Shown here piece by piece: positions 22,991 through 30,744 of a DNA stretch of 59,121 nucleotides. The notes beneath the pieces are model-generated. The model made no database searches. It was not told where the DNA came from and was given only the letters and a program-made list of their open reading frames with translations. The stretch spans positions 1-59,121 of the forward strand of contig NZ_JACBXD010000048.1 of assembly GCF_013870525.1 (NCBI RefSeq), in the 5' to 3' direction. Source of the stretch: Amycolatopsis pittospori. GTDB taxonomy: Bacteria > Actinomycetota > Actinomycetes > Mycobacteriales > Pseudonocardiaceae. The position numbers were made by a program, and so were the translations under genes. Every line of letters starts with the position of its first letter. The stretch's first letter is position 1.

Positions 22991-25987
22991 GTGGCCACTC
23001 GGCCCCCCGTGAGCCTGCCGAAGCTGTCCCGGCGCAGCCGGATACTGCTCATCATCGCCGCCGTAGTCATCCTGGCCCTGCTGCTGGGCGCGAGACTGCT
23101 CGACACCTATGTCGACTGGCTGTGGTTCGGCGAGGTCAGTGCCCGCAACGTGTTCAGCACGGTGCTGATCACCAGGGTCGTGTTGTTCTTCGCCGTAGGG
23201 CTCTTGGTGGGCGGAGCGCTCGCGATCAGTCTGATGATCGCGTACCGGACCAGGCCGGTCTTCGTGCCGATCTCCGGGAACGACGACCCGCTCGCGCGCT
23301 ACCGCTCCGCGATCGTCGGCCGGATCCGCCTGTTCGGCATCGGCATCCCGGTGCTGACCGGGCTCATCGCCGGTGCGTCCGCGCAGAGCGACTGGCAGGT
23401 CGTGCAGTTGTTCCTCAACGGCACGCCGTTCGGCCAGACCGATCCGGAGTTCGGCAACGACGTCGGCTTCTACGCTTTCGACCTGCCGTTCTACAACTGG
23501 CTCCTGGGCTGGCTGTTCATCGCGGTCGTCATCGCGTTCTTCGGCGCACTGATCTCGCACTACGTCTTCGGTGGCATCCGGCTCGCGGGCAAGGGCGGCC
23601 AGCTCGCCGGTCCGACGCGCGCCCAGCTCGCCATCACCATCGGCATCTTCGTGCTGCTGAAGGCGGTCGAGTACTTCTTCGACCGCTACAACCTGCTGCT
23701 CTCCGACCGGGGAGCACCGTTGTTCGTCGGTGCGACCTACACCGACCTGAACGCGGTCCTGCCCGCGAAGCTGATTCTTCTCTGCATCTCGGTGATCTGC
23801 GCGGTCGCGTTCTTCGCCGGCGCGTTCCTGCGCAACCTGCAGCTCCCGGCGATCGCGCTCGTGCTGCTGATCCTGTCGAACGTGCTCGTCGGCGTCGCGT
23901 GGCCCGCGGTGCTCGACCAGTTCTCGGTGCGTCCCAACGCGAACGAGAAGGAATCCGCGTCGATCCAGCGCAACATGGACGCGACGCGCCAGGCGTTCGG
24001 GCTCACCAACGTCGAGTACAAGGACTACACCGGCAAATCCGAGGCGACCTCCGCGGAGATCAAGCAGGACAAGGGGACCGTTCCCAACATCCGGCTCCTC
24101 GACCCGAACGTCCTCAGCGACACCTTCACCCAGCGCGTCGGCCGTGAGAACTTCTACGGCTTCCCGTCCAAGCTGGACATCGACCGCTACACCCTCAACG
24201 GTGTCACGCAGGACTACATCGTCGCGGCCAAGGAGATCAAGACCGAAGGCCTCACCGGCAACCAGACGAACTGGATCAACAAGCACCTCGTCTACACGCA
24301 CGGAAACGGTTTCGTCGCCGCGCCGGCCAACACGATCGACCGCGCGCTGAAGGACGCCAACTCCGACGGCGGCTACCCGATCGCCACCACCAGCGACACC
24401 CAGAACCCGACCGGCGCCGGCTCGACCGACCCGGGTAAGCCGGGCATCAAGGTCGAAGAGCCCCGCATCTACTACGGCGAGCTCGCGACCGACGCCGCGT
24501 ACGCGATCGTCGGCGGCAAGGCCGGTCAGGCACCCGGCGAGTACGACACGGCCGTCGACCGCGCCTACATCTACAAGGGCTCCGGCGGCGTGCCGATCGA
24601 CAACTGGTTCAACAGGCTTGTTTTCGCCGCCGAGTACGGGGAACGGAACATCCTGTTCTCCGACGCCATCGGCGACGGATCGAAGATCATGTTCAACCGC
24701 GAACCGCGGGATCGCGTCGCCAAGGTCGCCCCGTGGCTGACCCTCGACGGCGACCCGTATCCGGCGGTCGTCGACGGCAAGATCAAGTGGATCGTCGACG
24801 GCTACACGACGATGAACAACTTCCCGTACGCCCAGCAGACCCAGCTCGGGCAGGCCACCAACGACTCGCTCAGCGGCACCACGCGCCAGGCGAACTCCTC
24901 GATCAACTACATCCGCAACTCGGTCAAGGCCACCGTCGACGCGTTCGACGGCACCGTGAACCTGTACGGCGTCGAGGACAACGAGCCGGTGCTCAACGCC
25001 TGGAAGAAGGTCTTCCCGGGCCTGGTCAAGCCGAGCAGCGAGATCTCACCGGACCTGCGTTCGCACTTCCGCTACCCCGAAGACCTCTTCAAGGTGCAGC
25101 GGGAACTTCTTTCGAAGTACCACGTGAACAACCCGGCGGAGTTCTACGCCCAGCAGGCCTTCTGGAGCGTTCCGCAGGACCCGACGCAGGAAGGCGGCGT
25201 GAACGCGTCCGCGTCCGGCATCGCCAACCAGCCCGGCTACTACGTGCTGGCCACCGCGCCCGGAGACACCAAGTCGCGCTTCCAGCTCACCAGCTCACTG
25301 ACCGGTCTCCAACGGCAGTACCTGGCGGCCTGGATGTCGGTGTCCTCGGATCCAGAGGACTACGGGAAAATGCGGGTCCTCAGACTGCCGACAGGCGCCA
25401 GCGGTGCGACCCAGGTGGACGGTCCCGTCCAGGTCCAGAACAGATTCCAAAGTGACCCGCGGGTCGCCCAGGACCGAACCCTGTTCAACAACCCGAACGT
25501 CACCGTCACCTACGGAAACCTGATCACGCTGCCGGTCGCCAACGGCTTCCTCTACGTGGAACCGGTCTACATCAGGCAGCGGAACCAGCTCAGCTATCCG
25601 CAGCTCGCCCGCGTCCTGGTCTCCTACGGCACCAAGATCGGCTTCGCGCCGACCCTGAACGAGGCCCTCGACCAGGTCTTCGGTGCGGGCACGGGTTCCG
25701 GGGTCACGCCGCCCCAGACCGGCGGCACACCCGGACCCACGACACCGCAACCGCCGGGAACGACGCCACAGCAACCCCCGGCCAGCGGAAACCCGGCGCT
25801 CGACAAGGCCGCGGGCGAGATGCACGACGCCTGGGTCAAGTTCCGCGCCGCCCAGCAAGCCGGCAACTACGCCGACCAGGGTGCCGCCCTGGCCGCCCTC
25901 GAAGCCGCCTCCAAGGCTTATGAGTCGGCCAAGGCGAACCCGCCGGCCAGCAGCACGCCGCCGCCCACCGGCCAGCCCGGAGGGTGA
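22991..25987 (+). CDS. UPF0182 family large membrane protein (Rv3193c-like)
   Basis: 998 aa, GTG start with AGGAG upstream. Seven hydrophobic helices occupy the first 300 residues; a long extracytoplasmic region follows (about 310-890) with the family's YNLTHxxR-like and GNGFVAAPANTIDR-type segments. The last 100 residues are a Pro/Thr/Gly-rich linker (PPQTGGTPGPTTPQPPG) and a short coiled helix (KAAGEMHDAWVKFRAAQQAG). UPF0182 proteins are near-universal in actinobacteria and of unknown function. The C-terminal helix resembles the tail seen in other actinobacterial members. Confidence 0.92.
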   Translation: MATRPPVSLPKLSRRSRILLIIAAVVILALLLGARLLDTYVDWLWFGEVSARNVFSTVLITRVVLFFAVGLLVGGALAISLMIAYRTRPVFVPISGNDDPLARYRSAIVGRIRLFGIGIPVLTGLIAGASAQSDWQVVQLFLNGTPFGQTDPEFGNDVGFYAFDLPFYNWLLGWLFIAVVIAFFGALISHYVFGGIRLAGKGGQLAGPTRAQLAITIGIFVLLKAVEYFFDRYNLLLSDRGAPLFVGATYTDLNAVLPAKLILLCISVICAVAFFAGAFLRNLQLPAIALVLLILSNVLVGVAWPAVLDQFSVRPNANEKESASIQRNMDATRQAFGLTNVEYKDYTGKSEATSAEIKQDKGTVPNIRLLDPNVLSDTFTQRVGRENFYGFPSKLDIDRYTLNGVTQDYIVAAKEIKTEGLTGNQTNWINKHLVYTHGNGFVAAPANTIDRALKDANSDGGYPIATTSDTQNPTGAGSTDPGKPGIKVEEPRIYYGELATDAAYAIVGGKAGQAPGEYDTAVDRAYIYKGSGGVPIDNWFNRLVFAAEYGERNILFSDAIGDGSKIMFNREPRDRVAKVAPWLTLDGDPYPAVVDGKIKWIVDGYTTMNNFPYAQQTQLGQATNDSLSGTTRQANSSINYIRNSVKATVDAFDGTVNLYGVEDNEPVLNAWKKVFPGLVKPSSEISPDLRSHFRYPEDLFKVQRELLSKYHVNNPAEFYAQQAFWSVPQDPTQEGGVNASASGIANQPGYYVLATAPGDTKSRFQLTSSLTGLQRQYLAAWMSVSSDPEDYGKMRVLRLPTGASGATQVDGPVQVQNRFQSDPRVAQDRTLFNNPNVTVTYGNLITLPVANGFLYVEPVYIRQRNQLSYPQLARVLVSYGTKIGFAPTLNEALDQVFGAGTGSGVTPPQTGGTPGPTTPQPPGTTPQQPPASGNPALDKAAGEMHDAWVKFRAAQQAGNYADQGAALAALEAASKAYESAKANPPASSTPPPTGQPGG

Positions 25988-26054
25988 CGTCGATTACCAA
26001 AAGGGCACCTGCTTTGCGCCTGCTCGAAACGCAGGCGTAAGGTAGGTGTCACGA

Positions 26055-26128
26055 CGCGGGGTGGAGCAGCTCGGTAGCTCGCTGGGCTCATAACCCAGAG
26101 GTCGCAGGTTCAAATCCTGTCCCCGCTA
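26055..26128 (+). tRNA. Initiator tRNA-fMet (CAU), copy 1
   Basis: 74 nt without the CCA end. The anticodon loop is CTCATAA (anticodon CAT) on a stem with three G:C pairs (GGG/CCC). The first position is C1 opposite T72, a mismatch. Both are initiator marks. The T-loop is TTCAAAT. Identical to the copy at 28587-28660, with 83 nt of total identity including flanks. CCA is not encoded. Confidence 0.96.
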
Positions 26129-26137
26129 CAGAGGTTG

Positions 26138-26177
26138 GAGGCGTGTGTCCGCGGAAAACGCGGACACACGCCTCTTT
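26138..26177 (+). terminator. Terminator of tRNA-fMet copy 1
   Basis: 16-bp perfect stem (26138-26153 with 26159-26174), loop GAAAA, followed by TTT. It lies 9 nt after the tRNA. Confidence 0.85.
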
Positions 26178-26294
26178 CGCATTTGTACCGGGGGTCGAAC
26201 CCCCGGGCCCCCGCCAGGGAGGGCTTCGCCCCCCTGGACCCCCCGGTGTTGGTTGCGTGGGTGACCGGCGTGGCGGTTGGGCGGTTGGGGGGGG

Positions 26295-26371
26295 GCAGGG
26301 GGCCTTTGCTAACGCGGGGAGCAGGGGACCTTTCCTATCGCGGCGAGGGAGCAAGGGACCTTTGCTATCGC
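26295..26371. repeat. Three tandem A-family arms (A9)
   Basis: Three direct copies of the left-arm type: 26295-26315 (GCAGGGGGCCTTTGC), 26319-26341 (with TTTCC in place of TTTGC) and 26349-26371 (consensus). No opposite arm. This is the only tandem array of the family in the window. It overlaps the 3' end of the monooxygenase gene by its stop codon. Confidence 0.88.
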
Positions 26372-27816
26372 GGCGGGGTGGGGGCGACCCAGCAGGCGTA
26401 GCCGTCGGGGCGGTACAGGACGGCCTCGGTCGCGGGCCACGGCAGGGCGGTGACCAACTGGGTCGTCAGGTGTGGCGACCAGGTGCGGGCGGTGTCGATG
26501 TGGGCTGAAGTGGTCGTTAGGAGCACGAAGCCGCCCGTGTGGAACAGAGTGCTCGGGCGGAGTGGGCCAGCGTCGGTGGCGATGTCCTGGTCGCTCAGGC
26601 GCGAGCCCAGGGCCGGGTGCGACGTGCCGTAGGTCGGGTAGCGGATCCCGAGACCGGAGACCATGCCCGACAGGTACCGGTTCACCTCGGGCAGCGCGGT
26701 CAGGTCGGCGAAAAGATCGCGAAGCGCGCGAGACTCGTGAGACCGCGGAGTCAGTCCTAGTTGCGCGGCGACGTTGTGCAGCACCTGTGCGCCGACGGGG
26801 TGCCGTTCGGCTTCGTAAGTGTCGAGCAGTTCGTCACCGGCCTGGCCACGAACGGTCGCCGCCAGCTTCCAGCCCAGGTTCATCGCGTCCTGCACGCCCA
26901 GGTTCAGTCCCTGGCCGCCTGCGGGGAAATGGATGTGCGCGGCGTCGCCCGCCAGCAGGACCCGGCCGTCGCGGTAGTGCGCCGCTTGTCGCGCGGCGTC
27001 GGAAAACCGCGACACCCAGCGAATTTCTGACACGATCGCCGAGTCGCCGTAGGACTCGAGCAGGGCCTGCCGGACTTCGTCGATCGTGACGGTGGGCCGC
27101 ATGTCCGCAGGCCGCGAGGCCCGGTCGCCGTAAATGAAGCGGTAGAGACCGGGTTCTCCCAACGGAATCAGGCCCTTGAACGTCGTCGCACCGGTCGGCT
27201 CGCCGATGTTCCGCATCGTTCGCCACTGTTTTTGCGCGCCATCAGGTGCTTTGTCGAACAGGACGTCCGCGACGACGCCGAAACCTTCACCGTCCACACC
27301 GGGAAAGTCCCCATCGAGTCCTTTGCGTACAACGCTTCGCGCTCCGTCGCAGCCGACGAGGTACTTCGCGGACAGCCGCGTTTCTCCACTGTCTGTTCGG
27401 TACCGGACAGTCGCAGAGTCCTTGTCCTGTACGAAATCGATTACTTCGGCGCCGCGCAGCACCTTTGTTCCTTGTGCGGCAAGCCGTTCTTCCAGGAACG
27501 CTTCGACCTCGGCCTGCGGAATCCCCAGCTGGAAGGGGAAACGAGTGTCCCAACCGTGGTAGTCGACCGGGATCATCGCGAAATGCCCGTCCTGCACCGT
27601 CGCGAACGAACGCTCCTCGGCGCCGTCCAGAAGTCCGCGCAGCTCCAGCATTTCCGCGGTCCGCGGCTGCAGATTCAGCGCTTTGGACAGTCCTGTCCGG
27701 CCGGTCAGGCGTTCCAGTACCACGACATCGACGCCGGCGAGCGCCAGTTCGTTCGCGAGCATCAGCCCCGTCGGCCCCGCTCCGACCACGATCACGTCGG
27801 TCCCCAGGTTGTTCAT
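26365..27816 (-). CDS. FAD-dependent aromatic hydroxylase (rifampicin/tetracycline monooxygenase-like)
   Basis: 483 aa from ATG 27816, with AAGGAG upstream. Motifs of group A flavin monooxygenases: VVGAGPTGLMLANELALAG (dinucleotide fold), CDGARSVVRKGL (DG motif) and VLLAGDAAHIHFPAGGQGLNLG (GD motif). Length and layout match rifampicin monooxygenase Rox and PheA/TfdB-type hydroxylases. Its divergent TetR partner has a tetracycline-repressor type C-domain, so drug or aromatic-compound inactivation is plausible; the substrate is not known. Its stop codon TAG lies inside an A-family repeat arm, so the last residues were probably set by that element. Confidence 0.85.
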   Translation of the reverse strand: MNNLGTDVIVVGAGPTGLMLANELALAGVDVVVLERLTGRTGLSKALNLQPRTAEMLELRGLLDGAEERSFATVQDGHFAMIPVDYHGWDTRFPFQLGIPQAEVEAFLEERLAAQGTKVLRGAEVIDFVQDKDSATVRYRTDSGETRLSAKYLVGCDGARSVVRKGLDGDFPGVDGEGFGVVADVLFDKAPDGAQKQWRTMRNIGEPTGATTFKGLIPLGEPGLYRFIYGDRASRPADMRPTVTIDEVRQALLESYGDSAIVSEIRWVSRFSDAARQAAHYRDGRVLLAGDAAHIHFPAGGQGLNLGVQDAMNLGWKLAATVRGQAGDELLDTYEAERHPVGAQVLHNVAAQLGLTPRSHESRALRDLFADLTALPEVNRYLSGMVSGLGIRYPTYGTSHPALGSRLSDQDIATDAGPLRPSTLFHTGGFVLLTTTSAHIDTARTWSPHLTTQLVTALPWPATEAVLYRPDGYACWVAPTPPR

Positions 27817-27824
27817 ACCACTCC

Positions 27825-27873
27825 TTAACGACGTTAAATTGACCTGAGCCCAGCGTGCCCTTAACATCGTTAA
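27825..27873. promoter_or_regulatory. Paired TetR operators between monooxygenase and tetR
   Basis: Two 13-bp palindromes, TTAACGACGTTAA (27825-27837) and TTAACATCGTTAA (27861-27873), each followed by ATTG and spaced 36 bp. They share TTAACnnnGTTAA and lie between the divergent starts, one near each gene. This is the standard layout for an autoregulated TetR pair. Confidence 0.8.
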
Positions 27874-27888
27874 ATTGTCAAGGCGGTA

Positions 27889-28503
27889 GTGCGGGAAGAA
27901 GGTTCAAAAGTGGGTCTGACCAGGCAGGACATCGTCCGCGCCGGGCTTCGGCTGCTCAACGACGTCGGGCTCAACGGGCTCACGCTCCGCCTGATCGCGC
28001 AGGAGCTCGGGGTCAAGGCGCCGGCGCTCTACTGGCATATGAAGAACAAGCAGGAGCTGCTCGACGAGATGGCGACGCAGATGTACGCCGACGCCATGCC
28101 GGGCCGTACTCCCGAAGGTATGGGGGAACGGGAGTCCCTTGAGGTGGCGTCACAGCGGATGCGCGAGATGATGCTCGCTTACCGTGACGGCGCGAAGGTC
28201 TTCTCGGGGACGTTTCTGACCGATGACACGCTGCTCACCGACAATCCTCTGCGCGGGCGAATCGACGCGGGGCTGGAAATGTACCTGGCTGGACGAGCGC
28301 TGTTCACCGTCTACAGCTACGTCATCGGCTTCACGATCGAAGAGCAGGCCGTCTACCCGACCCCGGGCGAACGCGACTCGCGTTATGACCTGACGCCCAC
28401 GGTGTGGGTCTTCGACGAGGATGTCGAGGGCAGATTCCGCGACGGGCTGACCATGGTGCTCAACGGCGTCTTCGCCTGGCTGGATGACAAAGCCGCGACA
28501 TAA
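27889..28503 (+). CDS. TetR family regulator with tetracycline-repressor-type C-domain
   Basis: 204 aa, GTG start. The N-terminal helix-turn-helix is TRQDIVRAGLRLLNDVGLNGLTLRLIAQELGVKAPALYWHMKNKQELLDEM (about 12-62), with YWHMKNK as the recognition helix end. The rest is the ligand domain, similar to TetR_C_1 (tetracycline-repressor class). It probably represses itself and the divergent monooxygenase through the paired TTAACnnnGTTAA operators. The inducer is unknown. Confidence 0.9.
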   Translation: MREEGSKVGLTRQDIVRAGLRLLNDVGLNGLTLRLIAQELGVKAPALYWHMKNKQELLDEMATQMYADAMPGRTPEGMGERESLEVASQRMREMMLAYRDGAKVFSGTFLTDDTLLTDNPLRGRIDAGLEMYLAGRALFTVYSYVIGFTIEEQAVYPTPGERDSRYDLTPTVWVFDEDVEGRFRDGLTMVLNGVFAWLDDKAAT

Positions 28504-28586
28504 AGCCAGGTCAACGACCCTGCGCGAAGTTAAGGGGACCCGCCTGAAACCCGGTTTCGCCCCCCTGTAATCTATTAACACAACGA

Positions 28587-28660
28587 CGCGGGGTGGAGCA
28601 GCTCGGTAGCTCGCTGGGCTCATAACCCAGAGGTCGCAGGTTCAAATCCTGTCCCCGCTA
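28587..28660 (+). tRNA. Initiator tRNA-fMet (CAU), copy 2
   Basis: Same 74 nt as copy 1, including C1-T72 and the GGG/CCC anticodon stem. It has its own upstream TATTAAC-rich region and its own terminator, so it is a separate transcription unit. It lies 2.5 kb from copy 1 in the same orientation, with only the monooxygenase/TetR pair in between. Confidence 0.96.
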
Positions 28661-28670
28661 CAGAGAAAAC

Positions 28671-28715
28671 GAAGCGCGTGTCTGCGGAAATCGCAGGCAC
28701 GCGCTTCTCTCTTTT
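28671..28715 (+). terminator. Terminator of tRNA-fMet copy 2
   Basis: 16-bp stem (28671-28686 with 28692-28707, one G-T pair), loop GAAAT, followed by TCTCTTTT. Confidence 0.85.
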
Positions 28716-28830
28716 CCGGATCTGTGGCCGTGCGCCCTCCGGGTCGATCACCCGCTGTCGTTGGGCGGGGCGGGGGACGCGTACCGCTGTCCGTGGCGAA
28801 CGCCGGTTGCGCAGCGTGTTCGGTCCTTTG

Positions 28831-28912
28831 TGGACAGGTGTAGCGCGTTGGGCCGAATGAGCGCATATCACTAGCCACAATGGACAGATGTGCTGACCAC
28901 AGTGGACACAGG
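28831..28912. promoter_or_regulatory. TGGACA repeats upstream of padR
   Basis: Three direct copies of TGGACA at 28831, 28881 and 28903, each followed by a G/A-rich base pair and TGT or GGT. Spacing is 50 and 22 bp. They lie in the promoter region of the PadR gene and may be operators; no palindromic PadR box (ATGT-N8-ACAT) was found. Confidence 0.35.
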
Positions 28913-28938
28913 TTCCGAAAAGTGGGACCGTAGAGGAC

Positions 28939-29439
28939 GTGTCCGAATTGAATGCAACAGCCGCCGCACTGCTCGGTCTTCTCCACGACGGTCCCGCCAC
29001 GGGCGGGCAACTGGTCGCGGGGGCGGGTGAGCGTTTCGGCGCCTTCTTCAGCGTGACCCGCAGCCAGGTGTACCGGGAGCTCCCCGCCTTGTCGAAGGAG
29101 GGCCTCGTCCGCCTCGGCAAGCAGGGCCCGCGGTCGAGCCAGCAGTACCTCATCACCGCGGCGGGCAAGAAGGCGTTCAAGACGTGGCTGTCCTCCGAAG
29201 CCGGTCCTGACCACCTCCGCAGCCCGCTGATCCTGCGTCTCGTGCACGCCGGTTCGCTGACGGTGAAGCAGCGCTCGACTCTGCTCGAGTCGGCCCGCGC
29301 GAGCTACACGCAGCAGCTCGACGACGCGAAGGCCGCCACCAAGGCCGCCGACGGCCCGTACGCCAAGGCGGTCGCCGAGTTCGCCCAGGCGCAGGCCAAA
29401 GCCGCACTGAAACTGCTGGATTCCATCCCTCAGTCCTGA
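28939..29439 (+). CDS. PadR family transcriptional regulator
   Basis: 166 aa, GTG start. The N-terminal winged helix (about 5-85) reads LLGLLHDGPATGGQLV...SRSQVYRELPALSKEGLV...YLITAAGKKAFKTWL, the PadR signature. The C-terminal half is a long alanine-rich helical region (VKQRSTLLESARASYTQQLDDAKAATKAADG) for dimerisation. Target unknown; no divergent drug pump is present. A strong terminator separates it from prfB. Confidence 0.88.
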   Translation: MSELNATAAALLGLLHDGPATGGQLVAGAGERFGAFFSVTRSQVYRELPALSKEGLVRLGKQGPRSSQQYLITAAGKKAFKTWLSSEAGPDHLRSPLILRLVHAGSLTVKQRSTLLESARASYTQQLDDAKAATKAADGPYAKAVAEFAQAQAKAALKLLDSIPQS

Positions 29440-29451
29440 CCCGGACAGGTG

Positions 29452-29487
29452 CCCACGACCGGTTCCCCGCAACCGGTCGTGGGTTTT
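29452..29487 (+). terminator. Intrinsic terminator after padR
   Basis: 13-bp perfect stem (29452-29464 with 29471-29483), 6-nt loop, then TTTT. It ends just before the prfB promoter. Confidence 0.85.
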
Positions 29488-29491
29488 GCCG

Positions 29492-29497
29492 TAACCT
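29492..29497 (+). promoter_or_regulatory. Candidate -10 element of prfB, leaderless start
   Basis: TAACCT followed by 8 nt and GTG 29506. Confidence 0.5.
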
Positions 29498-29505
29498 TGG
29501 CCGAC

Positions 29506-30609
29506 GTGAGTGATGAGTTCGATGCAGCACTGAAGGACCTGGCCGGCAAGCTGACGCAGATCGAGTCGGTGATGGACCTGGATGCGCTGCGTGCCCAGGT
29601 GGCCGAACTGGAGGAACAGGCGTCCAGTCCGAACCTCTGGGACGACCCCGAAGCGGCGCAGAAGGTCACCAGCCAGTTGTCACACCGGCAGAGTGAGCTG
29701 CGCCGCATTTCCGAGCTGCGTCAGCGGCTCGACGACTTGGGCGTCCTCTACGAACTGGCCGAGGCCGAGGGCGATGCCGCCAGCGTGGCCGAGTCCGAGT
29801 CGGAGCTGACCGCGCTCACCAAGGACATCGACGGCCTCGAGGTCCGCACCCTGCTGTCGGGCGAATACGACCAGCGCAACGCCGTGGTCACCATCCGCTC
29901 CGAAGCCGGCGGCGTCGACGCGGCCGACTGGGCCGAGATGCTGCTCCGGATGTACCTGCGCTGGTCGGAACGGCACGGCTACCCGACTGACGTCTACGAC
30001 ATCTCCTACGCCGAAGAAGCGGGCATCAAGTCCGCGACGTTCAAGGTGAGCGCTCCCTACGTCTACGGCACGCTCTCGGTCGAACAGGGCACGCACCGGC
30101 TGGTGCGCATCTCGCCGTTCGACAACCAGAGCCGTCGCCAGACCTCCTTCGCGCACGTCGAGGTGATGCCCGAGGTCGAGGAGGTCGACCACGTCGACAT
30201 CCCCGAGAAGGACATCCGCGTCGACGTGTACCGCTCGTCCGGCCCCGGTGGGCAGAGCGTCAACACGACCGACTCGGCGGTGCGCATCACGCATATCCCG
30301 ACCGGCGTGGTCGTTTCGTGCCAGAACGAAAAGTCGCAGCTGCAGAACAAGGCGGCCGCGATGAAGGTCCTCCAGGCGCGGCTGCTGCAGCGGAAGAAGG
30401 AAGAGGAGCGCGCCGAGATGGACGCGCTCAAGGACGGCGGCTCCAGCTGGGGCAACCAGATGCGCTCCTATGTGCTGCACCCGTACCAGATGGTCAAGGA
30501 CCTGCGGACCGAGTTCGAGGTCGGCAACCCGTCGTCGGTGCTCGACGGCGAGATCGACGGTTTCCTCGAGGCGGGCATCCGCTGGCGCAAGCAGTCCGGA
30601 GCCGCGTAA
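29506..30609 (+). CDS. prfB: Peptide chain release factor 2
   Basis: 367 aa from GTG 29506 (MSDEFDAALKDLAGK). The anticodon-like SPF tripeptide is in VRISPFDNQSRRQTSF, and the GGQ catalytic loop is in SSGPGGQSVNTTDSAVR. It reads UAA and UGA stop codons on the ribosome. The frame is continuous: the autoregulatory +1 frameshift seen in E. coli prfB is absent, so this copy is not controlled that way. Starts right after the padR terminator. The order prfB-ftsE-ftsX-smpB is conserved in mycobacteria. Confidence 0.97.
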   Translation: MSDEFDAALKDLAGKLTQIESVMDLDALRAQVAELEEQASSPNLWDDPEAAQKVTSQLSHRQSELRRISELRQRLDDLGVLYELAEAEGDAASVAESESELTALTKDIDGLEVRTLLSGEYDQRNAVVTIRSEAGGVDAADWAEMLLRMYLRWSERHGYPTDVYDISYAEEAGIKSATFKVSAPYVYGTLSVEQGTHRLVRISPFDNQSRRQTSFAHVEVMPEVEEVDHVDIPEKDIRVDVYRSSGPGGQSVNTTDSAVRITHIPTGVVVSCQNEKSQLQNKAAAMKVLQARLLQRKKEEERAEMDALKDGGSSWGNQMRSYVLHPYQMVKDLRTEFEVGNPSSVLDGEIDGFLEAGIRWRKQSGAA

Positions 30610-30624
30610 CAACCCTGCGTGAGA

Positions 30625-30683
30625 GAGCAAGGGACCTTTGCTATCACTTTCCGGAAGAGAGTGATAGCAAAGGTCCCTTGCTC
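30625..30683. repeat. A-family palindromic repeat (A10)
   Basis: Arms 30625-30651 and 30657-30683 with the inner extension ATCACTTTC/GAGAGTGAT. Between prfB and ftsE. This copy carries the same inner sequence as the right halves of the two composite elements. Confidence 0.9.
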
Positions 30684-30730
30684 GCTTGGCCGCCGGGACC
30701 GGGCTACCCGGGCTTAACGGGCGGCATGGG

Positions 30731-30736
30731 TAGTAT
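30731..30736 (+). promoter_or_regulatory. Candidate -10 element of ftsE, leaderless start
   Basis: TAGTAT followed by 8 nt and GTG 30745. Confidence 0.5.
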
Positions 30737-30744
30737 GCCGAACC

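Noticed and set aside
22286..24301. 671-aa frame antisense to the UPF0182 gene fused to the PPA1309 gene
   Set aside because: Only the 182-aa PPA1309 part (start 22834) has family features; the extension is a repetitive shadow.
26295..26371. CRISPR array
   Set aside because: Three short copies match the dispersed A family, spacers are only 3-7 nt and no cas gene is near.
26051..28665. Integrative element at the tRNA pair
   Set aside because: No integrase, excisionase or transfer gene between the tRNAs; kept only as a possible cassette or duplication.
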